Assembly: GCA_964535025.1 (NCBI GenBank)
Contig: CAZHRW010000004.1
Location: 1-32,727 of the forward strand
Length of the DNA stretch: 32,727 nucleotides
Direction of reading: 5' to 3'
Origin: JAAYZK01 sp964535025
GTDB lineage: Bacteria > Planctomycetota > Phycisphaerae > SM23-33 > FEN-1343
This document shows, piece by piece, positions 22,977-31,731 of the stretch. The notes beneath the pieces were generated by a model. The model was not told where the DNA came from, made no database searches, and saw only the letters and a list, made by a program, of their open reading frames with translations. Numbering within the stretch: the first letter of the stretch is position 1; each line of letters starts with the position of its first letter. The position numbers were made by a program, and so were the translations under genes.

Positions 22977-25208
22977 TCAGATCAGATGCCCCGCGAAGGG
23001 ACTGCCGTTGCGGACGAGGATGACGGTGCGGAAGCCGGCGATCAGGGTGCGAAGACGCTCGGCGTAGGCGGCTTCTTCGCCGACGTCGGGCAGGCGCAGG
23101 CCCAGGATGACGACGTCGGCGTCGCGGCTCTGGGCGTGCATGACCTCCACCGCGGTGCGCTCGGGGGGGCGGATGATCGCGTCGACCTCGGCGTCGATGC
23201 GGGTCTCGCTGACCAGTTCGGCCAGGCTCGCCTGCATCGCCTCCCGCTCGTCGGCGTCGGCGACGATCGACCGGACGCGAATCGTCGCGCGGTGCCACTC
23301 GGCGTTGAGGTTCAACAGGTAGGCCAGCAGCAGCATCAGGTCGCCGTTGTTCTGTTTGCCCCGCCACCACACGTCGATCCGCCGGCGCCGCCGGGGACCG
23401 TCGGGCGGGTCGACGCGGGCGAGGATCATGCTCTTGCCCAGGCGGACCCCCGAGCGCATGATCCGCAGGTTGGCCTGGAGCCGTTCGCGCTTGCCCGACC
23501 AGCCGAACATGACCGTGTTGGACTGCAGCCCCGCGATGCCGTTGGCCTGGACGATGTCGATCACCCCCGGCTCGAACTGGCGGACGACGTTCACCTCCCC
23601 GAACGCCGCCAGGCGGTGGGCCGCCAGGGCCGCGTCCAGCGCCTCCTGCCGGCGACGGACCTCCTCGACGTCCTCGCCGGGGCTGCCCAGCATCACGTCG
23701 CAGATCGTCAGCACCCCGCGGTCCTGGTTGAACCAACTGGCCATCCGCACCAGCCCGATCCGCTTGGCGACGTCACCGGCGAACAGCAGGATGTGGGGCC
23801 GCCAGTTGCGCGCGTCGAGGGCGTGCTGCTTCAGCTCCAGCAGGGCGAAACGGGCCAGGGCCACCCAGAACCCCGCGCGGACGTCGCCCCAGCGCCGCTG
23901 CAGCGCCCGGTGCCGCAGGACCAGCCACAGCAGCCCCTCCAGGCCCACCGCCGCGATGCACGCCCAGCGGTTGATCAGGAACATCACCGCCACCGCCGCT
24001 ATCGCGCCGGCCAGCGAGAGTGGCCACGGCACGCGGATGGTCGGCCGGTAGGACGGATCGCGCACGAGGCTCTCGGCCGCCGCGGCCAGGTTGATCGTGA
24101 CGTAGAGCGTCAGGAAGAAGATCGTCACCCACTCGGCCACGGCGTTCAGCCCGCCCAGCATCACGGCGGCCAGTGCGATCGCCCCGGTCACCCACGTGGC
24201 GAGGGTGGGCTGGCCGGTCCGGGACGTGCGGGCCAGGAAGCGCGGCGCCAGCCCGTCGGCCGCCAGGGCCTGCAGCACACGGGGCCCGCCCAGGGCGCTG
24301 CCGAATGCCGACGACAGCACCGCGCCCCACATGCCGGGGTAGATCAGCAGCATCCCGCCGACGGCGATTCGGCCCCACGTCACGCCCGGCTGGGCCAGCT
24401 CGTCGGCGGTGATCTTCGTGCTGACCGCCAGCAGGAACGGCACGATCAGGTACACCAGGCCCCCGGTCGCCACCGCCAGGAGCGTGCCCCGGGGAATGGC
24501 CCGCTGGGGATCGGCCAGGTCCCCGCTCATGCCGATCCCGGCGGTGAAGCCGGTCACGGCCGGGAAGAAGACCGCGAAGACGTACCAGAAACTCTCCACC
24601 TCGGCCGTCGGGAACGTCGCGGTCACCTCCGGGCGGTGCACGCCGCCGGTGAACATGCCGCCCGCCAGCGCCAGCAGGGACAGGCCCACCAGGCCCATGA
24701 TGGGCAACTGCAGCAGCAGCGACGCCTTGGCGCTCTTGCCGGCGATCAGCGTGGTGCCCACGATCAGGGCCCCCGCCAGCACCTGCTGGGCGTGCGGGTG
24801 GGTGTTCAGCAGCGACTCGGCCGGCAGGAGCATCGCGATCGACTCGGCCAGGCCGAAACAGTACAGCGTGACGCTCAGCGTCCGGCACAGGAACAGCGGA
24901 ATGCCGATCGCCCCGCCCAGCTCGAGCCCCAGGCTGCGGGAGATGAGAAAGTACTCCCCGCCGACGCCGACACGCATGTTCGTGGCGACCGCCGACGCGC
25001 TCAACGCCGTCAGGGCCGTGATCCCGGTGGCCACGCAGACCATCACCGCGGTCCAGACGACGCCCAGGTTGCCCACGACCCACCCGAACCGCAGGTACAT
25101 GATCACGCCCAGAATGGTCAGGACGCTGGGCGTATACACGCCCAGGAAGGTCCCGAACGTCCGGGATTTCGCCGACGGGGCCGACTGGACTGAGCTGGCG
25201 TTGGCCAT
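22977..25208 (-). CDS. Cation-chloride cotransporter-like permease (SLC12/APC superfamily)
   Basis: A 743-residue membrane protein. The start of the membrane domain, FGTFLGVYTPSVLTILGVIMYLRFGWVVGN, is given here in parts: FGTFLGVYTPSVLTI and MYLRFGWVVGNLG. This is the hallmark of the Na-K-Cl cotransporter family. About 12 membrane segments follow to about residue 440, including FFPAVTGFTAGIGMSGDLADP and FGSALGGPRVLQALA. The C-terminal 300 residues form a cytoplasmic SLC12-type domain ending in a USP-like fold (ADVVILGLRLP, AGFRTVILVRNG). It probably moves Cl- with Na+ and/or K+; ion choice is not readable. ATG 25208 is used because homology begins about 15 residues later; no strong ribosome site is present. 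The alginate-lyase-family gene ends 38 bp upstream. Confidence 0.9.
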   Translation of the reverse strand: MANASSVQSAPSAKSRTFGTFLGVYTPSVLTILGVIMYLRFGWVVGNLGVVWTAVMVCVATGITALTALSASAVATNMRVGVGGEYFLISRSLGLELGGAIGIPLFLCRTLSVTLYCFGLAESIAMLLPAESLLNTHPHAQQVLAGALIVGTTLIAGKSAKASLLLQLPIMGLVGLSLLALAGGMFTGGVHRPEVTATFPTAEVESFWYVFAVFFPAVTGFTAGIGMSGDLADPQRAIPRGTLLAVATGGLVYLIVPFLLAVSTKITADELAQPGVTWGRIAVGGMLLIYPGMWGAVLSSAFGSALGGPRVLQALAADGLAPRFLARTSRTGQPTLATWVTGAIALAAVMLGGLNAVAEWVTIFFLTLYVTINLAAAAESLVRDPSYRPTIRVPWPLSLAGAIAAVAVMFLINRWACIAAVGLEGLLWLVLRHRALQRRWGDVRAGFWVALARFALLELKQHALDARNWRPHILLFAGDVAKRIGLVRMASWFNQDRGVLTICDVMLGSPGEDVEEVRRRQEALDAALAAHRLAAFGEVNVVRQFEPGVIDIVQANGIAGLQSNTVMFGWSGKRERLQANLRIMRSGVRLGKSMILARVDPPDGPRRRRRIDVWWRGKQNNGDLMLLLAYLLNLNAEWHRATIRVRSIVADADEREAMQASLAELVSETRIDAEVDAIIRPPERTAVEVMHAQSRDADVVILGLRLPDVGEEAAYAERLRTLIAGFRTVILVRNGSPFAGHLI

Positions 25209-25246
25209 GGCGCTACTATACGCGGGAGGGCCCGCGCTTGCGATGG

Positions 25247-26329
25247 TTAGGCTTCGTCCGCCGAGGCGTACAGCAGCGTGTTGCGCCCGCACGGACGGCC
25301 GCCCCAAGCGTCGAGGACCTCCAGGTAGGTCGCCTCGCGCCACCGGCGGTGGGCGATCTCGAAGACCTGGCCGATCCGGCCGTTGCCCCGCTCAGCGCTC
25401 ATGGGCGTGATCATCTCGTAGGGCCACTCGTCCATGTGCAGCAGGTAGTAAGCCGTGGTGTCGACCACGGTTCGGATCGTCTTGCCGTTGACCGACAGGT
25501 CCAGCAGGCCGGCGCCGAATCTTTCGGCGACGTGGGCGATGTGCAGCGTATGCGACAGGGCCGCCAGGGTGTACGGCATCGAGCGGGTCCGCATGGTTTC
25601 GCGGGGCAGGAAGCCGTCGTCGGTCATCTTGAGCGGCAGGGTGTGGGCCCAGCGCTCGAAGACCTCGACGACCAGGTCCAGGTCGTCCAGGGCCAACGCG
25701 CCGTTGAGCAGGTAGATGCAGCGGGCGTCGTCCCAGTTGTTGTACATCTCGACGCCGTCGTGGAAGATCGTCGGGCGCTGCGGCTCGACCATCGCGCGGA
25801 TCCATCGCCGCGTCGCCGCGTGGGCGCGGGGCGCCCAGCCCGGGTAATCGTCCAGCAGGTAGCAGGCCAGGAAGAAGTTGTGGAAGGCTCCGAACAGCAC
25901 CACGTCGCCGCCGTACTCGGCGCCCGGCGTCCAGGGATCGTCCACCCGTCCCTCGGGGAACATGTACGTCGCGCGGTCCAGGCACCAGGCGTGAGCGAGT
26001 TGAAGGGCCTTCTCGGCGTAGCGCCCCTCGCCGGTCAGCCGCCAGCACATCGCCAGGTCCATGCAGGTGCTGCTGAGCTTGCCCGCCAGGGCGCCGCTCT
26101 TGCGGTTGGCGGCCTCGTTGACCACCCCGTCCTCACCCGGCACGTAGACGGCGTCCTGGCGGAAGTGCTTGCTGCCGCCGTTGGCGCGGATGCTCAGGGG
26201 CGGCTGCTCGAGGGCCGCCTCGCCGGCGGCGAGCAACTGCGCCACGGCCTCGGCCCACGGCGCTTCGCCGGCGGCGGCTTTGGCGTTGACGGCTTCAACG
26301 TGCCGGCGGGGGAGGAAGACGGCATGCAT
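25247..26329 (-). CDS. Alginate lyase family protein (alpha/alpha-toroid)
   Basis: A 360-residue protein of the alginate-lyase (PF05426-type) toroid family. Visible marks are LTGEGRYAEKALQLAHAW (about 97-114), GAFHNFFLACYLLDD (about 147-161) and the MYNNWDDARCIYLLNGALA block (about 195-213), with the Asn-Asn-Trp typical of polysaccharide-lyase toroids. There is no recognisable signal peptide, which is unusual for a lyase acting on external polymer; a cytoplasmic oligosaccharide lyase or a different sugar substrate is possible. ATG 26329 has AAGGAG about 10 nt upstream. It follows the unknown 226-aa gene (43 bp) and precedes the cotransporter gene. Confidence 0.75.
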   Translation of the reverse strand: MHAVFLPRRHVEAVNAKAAAGEAPWAEAVAQLLAAGEAALEQPPLSIRANGGSKHFRQDAVYVPGEDGVVNEAANRKSGALAGKLSSTCMDLAMCWRLTGEGRYAEKALQLAHAWCLDRATYMFPEGRVDDPWTPGAEYGGDVVLFGAFHNFFLACYLLDDYPGWAPRAHAATRRWIRAMVEPQRPTIFHDGVEMYNNWDDARCIYLLNGALALDDLDLVVEVFERWAHTLPLKMTDDGFLPRETMRTRSMPYTLAALSHTLHIAHVAERFGAGLLDLSVNGKTIRTVVDTTAYYLLHMDEWPYEMITPMSAERGNGRIGQVFEIAHRRWREATYLEVLDAWGGRPCGRNTLLYASADEA

Positions 26330-26372
26330 GACACAAAACTCCTTCTGCGGGCAAATCGGCCCGGCGGGGCGC

Positions 26373-27053
26373 TCAGCCGGTGATGAGTCTGCGGAGGACC
26401 TGCTGGATCTCCGGCTGGTCGTCTTCGGGGCAACTGTAGCTGAAGCAGGCGTTGGGCGTCAACGTCGCCGTCGCCCGCCCGCTCGGACCGGCGAAACGCA
26501 CCTGGACGCTCTTGAGGCCCTCGGCGTACTGCTCGATGAACTGCAGGCCGTGATCGGTGTCCATGAACTTCGGGGCGTAGGTGCCGATCATGTAGCTGGT
26601 GGCGGCGTAGTCGCCGGCGCGGACCCCGCGGAGCTGGAACTTCGACGTTTCCTTCATGAGCTTCTCGACGGCGGCGAGAAGGTCCAGCTCGATCGGGTCG
26701 GTCACGACGGCCATGCCCAGCCCGGTCGCCAGGAACGCCCCGACCTGCTCGACGGCGGAACTGCCGCCGGCGTAGACCTCCAGCCGCTCGGCCTCGGGGA
26801 ACGTCCCGAACGGCAGCAGCGCGGCCCGCTCGACGATGTCGGTGAGCACCTCGCGGGTTTGGGCGTCCACCCGCTGGACCGTCAGGTTCGTCCGCCGGAT
26901 CAGCGTCCCGAACGCCGCCGGGCCGGCCCCGTCGGCATGCAGGACGCCCACCTCCTCCGTCTCGGCCAACCCAAACCGGTCCAGGGCCTCGACGATCTCC
27001 CCCGGTTCGCCCAACCCCCTGCACGTCGCGAAGTTCATCTTGAATGACGCCAC
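26373..27053 (-). CDS. Hypothetical protein (226 aa)
   Basis: Not recognised. The soluble product begins MASFKMNFATCRGLGEPGEI and contains hydrophobic strand-like stretches (LEVYAGGSSAVEQVGAFLATGLGM, given here as LEVYAGGSSAVEQ and GAFLATGLGM). It also has KETSKFQLRGVRAGDYAATSYM and a C-terminal ACFSYSCPEDDQPE with two Cys. It has no signal peptide or membrane helix. The pattern suggests a mixed alpha/beta fold. GTG 27053 is chosen because GGGAG lies 7 nt upstream; ATG 27038 is the alternative, and the open frame to 27224 runs past the divergent promoter. It is first of a leftward set with the alginate-lyase-family and cotransporter genes. Confidence 0.7.
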   Translation of the reverse strand: MASFKMNFATCRGLGEPGEIVEALDRFGLAETEEVGVLHADGAGPAAFGTLIRRTNLTVQRVDAQTREVLTDIVERAALLPFGTFPEAERLEVYAGGSSAVEQVGAFLATGLGMAVVTDPIELDLLAAVEKLMKETSKFQLRGVRAGDYAATSYMIGTYAPKFMDTDHGLQFIEQYAEGLKSVQVRFAGPSGRATATLTPNACFSYSCPEDDQPEIQQVLRRLITG

Positions 27054-27139
27054 AACACCTCTCCCATCAGCGGGCCAAAGACGCGGATCATACGCGCTGA
27101 CCGTCGTCAGGGCAACGGTGCAACGAAACGAAGGCGCCA

Positions 27140-27167
27140 TTGTGACCCTTCCGACGGCGCGTATAAT
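27140..27167 (+). promoter_or_regulatory. Sigma70-type promoter
   Basis: TTGTGA (27140-27145; four of six), a 16-bp spacer and a perfect TATAAT (27162-27167), in an otherwise GC-rich gap. The predicted start near 27174 is about 29 nt before the channel-stub ATG and could also serve the downstream DUF547 gene. Confidence 0.65.
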
Positions 27168-27202
27168 CCGACGCAGCCGGGGAAAGGAGCCGGCGAAACG
27201 CC

Positions 27203-27469
27203 ATGGCCAGCTTGCAGCGGACAACGGGCAGCCAACTGACGCGGTGGGGGATCCTCTTCCCCATACTGCTGGCGATGGTCATCACCGCCGGGACGATCGG
27301 CTACCACCTGCTGGCGGGGCTGTCGCTGCCGGACAGCTTCTACCTGACAATCATCATGATCTCGACGGTCGCCCAGGCCGGGTCCCGCCGCCAGATCGAG
27401 CATCTCCGCGGCATCGCCGTCCCGGGCGCCGGCCGCCGGGAAGCCGCCGGACCCGACCGGGCGCCGTAG
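27203..27469 (+). pseudogene. Truncated potassium-channel-like membrane protein lacking the selectivity filter
   Basis: An 88-residue product. It has one membrane helix (about 16-36) and a pore-helix-like segment, GTIGYHLLAGLSLPDSFYLTIIMISTV (given as GTIGYHLLAG and LPDSFYLTIIMISTV), that closely resembles the front half of the two-helix ion-channel (Ion_trans_2) unit. Family members continue TVGYG(D/E) and a second helix. Here, after Thr55-Val56, the sequence becomes AQAGSRRQIEHLRG and a basic, helix-free tail. No other frame restores the filter, so a deletion is more likely than a simple frameshift. AAAGGAG is 13 nt before the ATG, and a good promoter remains, so it may still be expressed. 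Confidence 0.55.
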
Positions 27470-27548
27470 GTTGCTTTCGGCGCGGCGAGATTCTACCTTG
27501 ACCTGATCGACCCCGTCCGGCGACGGGGCGCCGGGACGAGGAGCGAAC

Positions 27549-28394
27549 ATGGCCACCGGGGCGAGCATCCTGTGGGCTTCACTGGGCGGCGCGGCGCTGC
27601 TTGTCGCGGCCGTCGGCGGCTGCGCGGGGCCCGAGCCCATCGTGCTGCCGGAGGTGACCCCGCCGACGGGGTTTGCGGCCCTGGCGGAGGTGTTGGCGGC
27701 GGTGGTGGATGACGACGGCGCCGTCGAGCCGACCGCCCTGGCGGTGCAGTTGCCCCAATTGGAGCGGCAACTGGTGCACCTGGCGGGGCCCTGGCCGTCC
27801 GCGGCACGTCAGAGGGGGTCCGACGAGCGGCTCGCCTGGCTGTACAACGCTCGGGCCGCCTGGAGCCTTCGGATCGTCGCGCGGGAGCGGCGGGTCGACG
27901 CGGTGTTCGGCGACGTGTTCCACCTGCCCGACCGCATCGGGCCGCGACGGTTGATGGAAACGCCCTTCCCCCTGGACGGCGGGACGTGGACGCTGGCGGC
28001 GATCGACCGGGAACTGCTGGCCTACGAAGATGTTCGCGTCGCGCCGGCGGCGCCCGGGGCGACCGACTGGGCCGCGCCGCTGCCGACCACGCCATTCGAG
28101 GCGGCGACGGTCCGTGCGGCGGTGGGGCCGCGGTTCAACGCCTGCCTGGCCGACGAGCGGCGGGTCGTCGTCGATCATGTCGCCCGGCGGTTCCGCGTGC
28201 CGCCGGCGCTGTGGGCGGTGGCCGACCGGATCGTGGCGGCGTACGAGAGGCGGTATGGTACCGCCGAGGCCATGCTCGTCACGGCCCTGCTGCCCTACGC
28301 CCAGGGCCCTGCGCAGGGGCGGTTGATCAGCGCGATGGGCTACGAGGCGGCCCGGCGGTCGGATGCGCCCGGGATCGTGACGACCGGGCCGTGA
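27549..28394 (+). CDS. DUF547 lipoprotein
   Basis: A 281-residue lipoprotein: hydrophobic signal (about residues 7-21) and lipobox VGGC with Cys25. The rest matches the DUF547 pattern: a helical start around LAEVLAAVVDDDGAVE, then the core ERLAWLYNARAAWSLRIVA (family AFWINxYNA…), a MET-PFPLDGGTWTLAAIDRELL segment and RFNACLADERRVVVDHVARRF. DUF547 proteins are of unknown biochemical role. GAGGAG sits about 8-10 nt before ATG 27549. The next gene's Shine-Dalgarno follows its stop immediately, so co-transcription with the MlaE-type permease is likely. Confidence 0.8.
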   Translation: MATGASILWASLGGAALLVAAVGGCAGPEPIVLPEVTPPTGFAALAEVLAAVVDDDGAVEPTALAVQLPQLERQLVHLAGPWPSAARQRGSDERLAWLYNARAAWSLRIVARERRVDAVFGDVFHLPDRIGPRRLMETPFPLDGGTWTLAAIDRELLAYEDVRVAPAAPGATDWAAPLPTTPFEAATVRAAVGPRFNACLADERRVVVDHVARRFRVPPALWAVADRIVAAYERRYGTAEAMLVTALLPYAQGPAQGRLISAMGYEAARRSDAPGIVTTGP

Positions 28395-28414
28395 GCTTTC
28401 AGGAGGACCTCCGC

Positions 28415-29233
28415 ATGCAGGCCATTGCGGCGCTGGGACAACGGACGATCGACATGCTCGACGCCCACGGGCGGTTCTGGCGGTTCGCCGGCCAGAGCCT
28501 CTACAAGGCGCCGTCGGCGGTGACCGGCCGGCGGAGCCTGCGGCTGACAGGACGGCAGATGTACGAGATCGGCACCCGCAGCCTGCCGGTGATGATGGTC
28601 ACGGGCATGTTCGTGGGCATGGTGCTGGCGGTCCAGGCGGTTGGGCAGTTCAAGAGCGTCGGGCTGGAGGGGCAGTTGGGGGCGATCGTCAACATGTCGG
28701 TGCTGCGGGAGCTCGGGCCGGTCCTGGCCGGCATCCTCCTGGCCGGGCGGGTCGGCGGGGCGATCACCGCCGAGCTGGGCACGATGCGGGTCACCGAGCA
28801 GCTCGACGCCCTGCGGGCGATGGGGGCCGACCCGGTCCGCCATCTCGTCGCGCCCCGGCTGGTGGCGTGCCTGCTGCTGGGGCCGCTGCTGGTGATCTAC
28901 GCCGACCTGATGGGGATCTTCGGGTCCTATTACGTCAGCGTGTTCATCTACGACATCAACGGCGCGACCTTCTGGTCGCACGCGGCGGCGGTAGTGGAGT
29001 TCTTCGACATCCTCATGGGCCTGATCAAGAGCCTCGTGTTCAGCGGGGCGATCGTCCTGATCTGCTGCTACAAGGCCTTTCACTGCCGCGGCGGCGCCGC
29101 CGGGGTGGGGCGGGCCTGCACGGAGAGTTTCGTGGTCAGTTGCATGATGATCCTGGTGCTGGACTTCTTCGCCAACGTCGTGCTGGACGGCCTGTACCAG
29201 TCCCTGTACGGCGTGAAGATCATGGTCACGTAG
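28415..29233 (+). CDS. mlaE: MlaE-type ABC transporter permease
   Basis: A 272-residue membrane protein of the MlaE/YrbE family, the permease of phospholipid/lipid ABC transporters that work between inner and outer membranes. Marks are QMYEIGTRSLPVMMVTGMFVGMVLA, given in parts (QMYEIGTRSLPVMM, GMFVGMVLAVQ), VLRELGPVLAGILLAGRVGGAI and ELGTMRVTEQLDALRAMG. About five membrane segments are visible. ATG 28415 has AGGAGG 8 nt upstream; a GTG at 28391 overlapping the previous stop is less likely. The usual partners, the MlaF ATPase and MlaD-type MCE protein, are not next to it. A DUF547 lipoprotein and a DUF962 protein flank it instead. Confidence 0.93.
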   Translation: MQAIAALGQRTIDMLDAHGRFWRFAGQSLYKAPSAVTGRRSLRLTGRQMYEIGTRSLPVMMVTGMFVGMVLAVQAVGQFKSVGLEGQLGAIVNMSVLRELGPVLAGILLAGRVGGAITAELGTMRVTEQLDALRAMGADPVRHLVAPRLVACLLLGPLLVIYADLMGIFGSYYVSVFIYDINGATFWSHAAAVVEFFDILMGLIKSLVFSGAIVLICCYKAFHCRGGAAGVGRACTESFVVSCMMILVLDFFANVVLDGLYQSLYGVKIMVT

Positions 29234-29235
29234 CG

Positions 29236-29478
29236 ATGCGAGCGATCCGTAACTGGTTGAGCCGTCACCGCCATCCGGTGAATTTCTGGCTGCACATGTT
29301 GGGCATCCCGCTGACGATCCTGGCGGTCCTGCTGGCGGTCGCGGCCCACTGGCTGCTGGCCGCGTCGCTGTTCGTCGCCGGCTATGCTCTGCAGTTCATG
29401 GGCCACGCCGTCGAGGGCAACCGCAGCGGCGAGGCGATGCTGCTGCGACGGCTGCTGAAGCTCGACAAGCCCCGTTAG
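29236..29478 (+). CDS. DUF962/Mpo1-like small membrane protein
   Basis: An 80-residue protein with RHRHPVNFWLHMLGIPLT at the start, two membrane segments (about 18-34 and 40-55) and QFMGHAVEGNRSGEA near the end. The two His-containing motifs (HP-N-LH and GH-EGN) are those of the DUF962/Mpo1 family, whose yeast member is an iron-dependent dioxygenase in 2-hydroxy fatty-acid breakdown; bacterial members are uncharacterised. It starts 2 bp after the mlaE stop, so the two are one operon. Its stop abuts the stop of the convergent DUF4159 gene. Confidence 0.8.
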   Translation: MRAIRNWLSRHRHPVNFWLHMLGIPLTILAVLLAVAAHWLLAASLFVAGYALQFMGHAVEGNRSGEAMLLRRLLKLDKPR

Positions 29479-31731
29479 TCACCCACCCGGCCGCCACTGG
29501 ACGTCGACGAAGTCTCCGAGGATCGGCTCGGCGGGCTTGCCGCGTCCGGCGGCGTAGAGCAGGAGGTTCCGCACGAGGGCGAAGGCGCTGTCGGGGGCGT
29601 AGCCGCGAAGCTGGTGGCCCGTGTAGCCGACCAACCCGGCGGTGAGATCCTCGGCGCTGAAGACGATTGCGGGCCACTGGCCGACCACCACCGCTTCGAG
29701 GCGGGGTTCGCTGTCTTCCTCGCCGCCGAGACGCGAGGCCCGGCGGTAACGGACGTTGTCGATGGGGGATCCCTCCAGGTGGAAGATCTCGCTCTGCGGC
29801 GACAGAGGGCCGACCCTGGGGTACGCGTCGTCCAGCAGCGTCAGCACTTGCCCTCGGACGGCGTCGGCGAAGGGCTCGCGGCCGCCGGCGGCGTCGACGA
29901 TCAGCAGCCCCCCCGCGTTGACGAACGCCCGCAGCGCCCGACGGTCGGCGTCGCTGAGCGTGAACGCCTCGGTCCCGGTCATCAACGCCGCGGCGTAGGT
30001 CTCGGGTGGGAGGGCCGCGATGCGAAGCGGCTCGCTCAGCTCGACCCGCGTGGCGCAGCGGCGGGCCATCCGCTCGACGAGCCGTTCGTAGGCCATCGGT
30101 TCGGGCCTGGCCCGCCCGTCGTGGTCGAGGACCGCGACGCGAACGGTCCGTTCGATCCGCGGAGGACCCTCCTCGGCCAGCGGGGTCGTTTCGGCGCGGC
30201 GGCGGAACTCGCCGAGATCGGTGGCGTGGAAGTACAAGTTCGCCGCCAATTGGAAGGCGTCGGCCCGCCGGTCGGTCAGGCGCATGTGCCAGGCCTTGGA
30301 CAGGTCCGTCGGCGAATGGATCGCCAGCAGCCGTACCCCGTTGGAAATGCCGTACAGCTTCATCGGCGACCCCAGCGGCCGATGAGCGTTGAAGATCGGA
30401 TGGTCGGCGGCGATCGGCTCGACCGCCAGCTCGGGCAGCATCTTCCGGTAGACCTTGAGCATCCCCACGTTGAACGCGGCGCTGCTGCCGGCGGCGTCGG
30501 AAACGATCAGGCCGCCGCCGAGGACGTAGCGGCGCAGGCGATCGATCTGCTCGTCCGTGAATCGCGGCGTCGCGGCCCCGGAGATCAGCAGCACGGGTGT
30601 CCGCCACAGTTCGGCCGGGGCGTCGACGTCGAGCACCTGCCAGCGGACGGGCCGCTCAAACCGCTGGACGAGCCAGGCGGTGAGGGTCGCCACATCCCGC
30701 GGGCGCCCGTTCCAGAGCCCGTCGTAACGGAGCTTGCCGATCAGCACCGGCCGGCGGCCGGCGGCCAGGAACGCCAGGGCGTAGGCGGTGTCCACGCCGT
30801 CGCCCCAGGAGCCGTCCGACCGCTGGCGACGGACCAGCTCGGCGGCGCCCTCGGCGTACCAGTCGTGGACCCCCAGCGTGCGGTGCCCCCCGGCGGCGCC
30901 GAGGCGTCCGAGGGCCCAGAGGTACTCGGTGTAATACTGCGGGCCGCGGCGGGGGTTCTCCCACGCGCTGAAGTGCTCGCCGAGCCACGCCCGTCCGCGT
31001 TCGATGGGCGCCCAGGCGGCATCGGCGTCGGGGCGGATGGTGTCGTCGCGGTGCAGTTCGTCGTAGCACTGCAGCAGGCAGGCGACCCCGCAGGCGGTCA
31101 TCGAGCCGTACGCGCTGCGCCGGGCCGTCGTGTACGACCAGCCTCCCTCGGCGGTCTGGGTCCGCCGCCAGTGCGCCTCGGCCCGCATCCAGTAGGTTTG
31201 CTCCACACCCACCCCCCGCTGCGCCGCGGCCCATACGGCCCGATGGGCGGCCTGCGTGGAGGCGTTGTTCCACCGGTCGTCGCCGGGCCGCTCCCCGTAC
31301 GCGCCGTCCGGCCGGACGGCGGCGATCAGCCAGGCGGCGTCGGCGGCGATCGTTCGTTCGACGGGCGAGTCGTCCGGCTGGGCGGGCAGTTGGGTCAATG
31401 CCAGCACGCGGAAGCTGCGGGTGGTGACGCTGTCGGTCTCGACGGCGCACAGCCGGCGGAGGGTCTCGGCCATCGCCGGGGCCTCGGGGTCCTGGCCCGC
31501 CGTCAGCAGGGCATAGAGGATCAGGGCCGTCCGCCCCGCCTCGTCCCGCCCCGGCACGCCGGACTGGTCGCCCGGCCAGCCGTCACCGGCGTGCGCGTCC
31601 CACAGGTAGGCCACGGCCCGGTCGATCGCCGCGTCGACGGCCTGCTCCGACGGCGCCGGCCGCGCCGCCGAAGTCGTCGCAACGATCAGGACCGCCGCAA
31701 CCCACGGCACACTGTGACAGCGAAGACTCAC
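29479..31731 (-). CDS. Secreted protein with alpha/alpha-toroid and two DUF4159 domains
   Basis: A 750-residue protein with an N-terminal signal peptide (about 1-27). A prenyltransferase/squalene-cyclase-like toroid follows (about 30-330), with repeats such as GRTALILYALLTAG, QTAEGGWSYTT and RQRSDGSWGDGVDTAYALAFL. Then come two DUF4159-like domains (about 333-480 and 535-735), each with the strand LRRYVLGGGLIVSDAAG or LRAFVNAGGLLIVDAAGG. No cyclase catalytic Asp motif is evident, so a binding or scaffold role is likely. GTG 31731 overlaps the sppA stop (GTGA), so the pair is translationally coupled. Such proteins are frequent in planctomycetes, from memory. Confidence 0.85.
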   Translation of the reverse strand: MSLRCHSVPWVAAVLIVATTSAARPAPSEQAVDAAIDRAVAYLWDAHAGDGWPGDQSGVPGRDEAGRTALILYALLTAGQDPEAPAMAETLRRLCAVETDSVTTRSFRVLALTQLPAQPDDSPVERTIAADAAWLIAAVRPDGAYGERPGDDRWNNASTQAAHRAVWAAAQRGVGVEQTYWMRAEAHWRRTQTAEGGWSYTTARRSAYGSMTACGVACLLQCYDELHRDDTIRPDADAAWAPIERGRAWLGEHFSAWENPRRGPQYYTEYLWALGRLGAAGGHRTLGVHDWYAEGAAELVRRQRSDGSWGDGVDTAYALAFLAAGRRPVLIGKLRYDGLWNGRPRDVATLTAWLVQRFERPVRWQVLDVDAPAELWRTPVLLISGAATPRFTDEQIDRLRRYVLGGGLIVSDAAGSSAAFNVGMLKVYRKMLPELAVEPIAADHPIFNAHRPLGSPMKLYGISNGVRLLAIHSPTDLSKAWHMRLTDRRADAFQLAANLYFHATDLGEFRRRAETTPLAEEGPPRIERTVRVAVLDHDGRARPEPMAYERLVERMARRCATRVELSEPLRIAALPPETYAAALMTGTEAFTLSDADRRALRAFVNAGGLLIVDAAGGREPFADAVRGQVLTLLDDAYPRVGPLSPQSEIFHLEGSPIDNVRYRRASRLGGEEDSEPRLEAVVVGQWPAIVFSAEDLTAGLVGYTGHQLRGYAPDSAFALVRNLLLYAAGRGKPAEPILGDFVDVQWRPGG

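Noticed and set aside
22986..25193. Rightward 735-codon frame over the cotransporter
   Set aside because: Gln/Arg/Pro/His-rich shadow of a membrane-protein gene.
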